Shown here: piece after piece, positions 5,163 through 5,696 of the stretch
Numbering within the stretch: the first letter of the stretch is position 1
Layout: every line of letters starts with the position of its first letter
From: Gammaproteobacteria bacterium
GTDB taxonomy: Bacteria; Pseudomonadota; Gammaproteobacteria; SMWH01
Direction: 5' to 3'
Assembly: GCA_004357005.1 (NCBI GenBank)
Contig: SMWH01000046.1
Span: 1 to 5,696, forward strand
DNA: 5,696 bases
Notes under the pieces: generated by a model
Told to the model about the DNA's origin: nothing
Database searches by the model: none
Seen by the model: the letters and a program-made list of their open reading frames with translations, nothing else
Position numbers and translations under genes: made by a program

Positions 5163-5612
5163 CTACTGGAGCACGCCCTTGAGCAGGTTCATGGTGTCCG
5201 CACCGCCGCCGATTTCCACGTAGTCCATCACCACCGGCGCGAATTGCTGAATCATGTCGGCGCTCAGGCCCAACTGATCGAAACTCCCGGCGAGACTGGC
5301 CAGACCGCCGGCGCTGCCGCCGATGTTGCTCAGCATGGAGGACATCCCGCCCAACTGTCCTTCAGAGTCTTCAGGCTTGGGGGCGACTTTCAGCAAAGAA
5401 TCCATCTCGGGTACCGCATCGGCGACCTTGCCGAAATCATCGACACTGAGTTGATCCTTGGCGAACCCAAAAATGGCGCCGGCGCCGCCGGTGGCCTGCT
5501 CGGCGCTGACACCAAGCTTGCCGGTCAGCATATCCACCAGGCCATCGGCGCTCGCAAAAACCGGCGCACACACCAGGACCTGGGCAAGCAACAACAACAA
5601 CCGTTTCATCAT
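5163..5612 (-). CDS. Exported DUF2780 (VcgC/VcgE) family protein
   Basis: The 149-residue protein has a cleavable signal peptide (MMKR, a run of five Leu, then FASA at 19-22 before DG). The mature part matches the DUF2780 family: LVDMLTGKLGVSAEQATGGAGAIF at 25-48, LSVDDFGKVADAVPEMDSLLKVAP at 55-78, a Gly/Ser-rich linker at about 84-110, and a C-terminal helix pair. The function of this family is not established; a periplasmic or outer-membrane location is inferred from the signal. AAGGGGAG on the minus strand (GGGGAG at 5616-5621) lies only 3 nt before the ATG at 5612 but 6 nt before the adjacent ATG at 5609, so translation may begin at the second Met. It is bounded by hairpins on both sides and is probably its own transcript. 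Family call fairly sure. Confidence 0.85.
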   Translation of the reverse strand: MMKRLLLLLAQVLVCAPVFASADGLVDMLTGKLGVSAEQATGGAGAIFGFAKDQLSVDDFGKVADAVPEMDSLLKVAPKPEDSEGQLGGMSSMLSNIGGSAGGLASLAGSFDQLGLSADMIQQFAPVVMDYVEIGGGADTMNLLKGVLQ

Positions 5613-5631
5613 CCACTCCCCTTCAATGATG

Positions 5632-5657
5632 GCGGCCCGGGTTTTGCCCCGGGCCGC
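5632..5657. terminator. GC-rich hairpin between DUF2780 and the upstream gene
   Basis: GCGGCCCGGG and CCCGGGCCGC form a perfect 10-bp stem around a 6-nt loop. It lies 13 nt after the stop codon of an apparent minus-strand gene and just ahead of the DUF2780 ribosome binding site. On the minus strand no T-run follows; on the plus strand it is followed by GTTGTT. It probably separates the two genes, but the orientation of termination is uncertain. Confidence 0.5.
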
Positions 5658-5670
5658 GTTGTTAAAACCC

Positions 5671-5696
5671 TTACGGCGTGTACCAGATGGGCGAAG
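5671..5696 (-). CDS. Possible C-terminal end of an unidentified protein (partial)
   Basis: One minus-strand frame reads SPIWYTP and then TAA (5671-5673), followed after 13 nt by a GC hairpin. This is how the end of a gene would look. Only seven codons are visible, so neither the reality of the gene nor its family can be established from the window. Confidence 0.3.

Overview
The window is GC-rich bacterial DNA. Every gene I can support reads on the minus strand. The best taxonomic clues are a gammaproteobacterial-type RecA N-terminus and a canonical LexA box (CTGT-N8-ACAG) in front of recA. Together with an LpxL/HtrB-type acyltransferase, a DUF2780 protein and a lipobox lipoprotein, these suggest a Gram-negative gammaproteobacterium. 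The genus cannot be told from the sequence.

Layout in the direction of transcription (high to low coordinates): the apparent last codons of an unidentified gene (5671-5696), then a GC-rich hairpin (5632-5657). Next is a small exported DUF2780 protein (5163-5612). It is followed by a short spacer with a hairpin and two copies of a degenerate palindromic repeat. A lipoprotein gene with a Gly/Tyr-rich segment (4408-5025) comes next, then two more repeat copies and a strong intrinsic terminator (4312-4340). A secreted type I sulfatase (2619-4163) follows, closed by a perfect 24-bp palindrome. An LpxL/HtrB-like acyltransferase homologue (1403-2407) then overlaps by 8 nt a TMEM175/DUF1211-type membrane protein (784-1410). 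Last are the LexA-controlled recA promoter, a leader of about 210 nt, and the first 143 codons of recA, cut by the window edge.

The only clear functional coupling is the overlapping acyltransferase/TMEM175-like pair, and the recA promoter with its SOS operator. DUF2780, the lipoprotein and the sulfatase all carry export signals but look like separate transcription units divided by hairpins and repeats. No phage, CRISPR, tRNA, rRNA or complete insertion sequence is visible.

The points most worth a second look are four. The acyltransferase homologue lacks the acid of its HX4(D/E) motif. Pairs of a GGTGTCTGACACC-type palindromic repeat bracket the lipoprotein gene. The recA leader is unusually long and structured. 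The sulfatase has a CTAGR rather than CXPXR maturation motif. I did not find convincing evidence of a wholly new multi-gene system.
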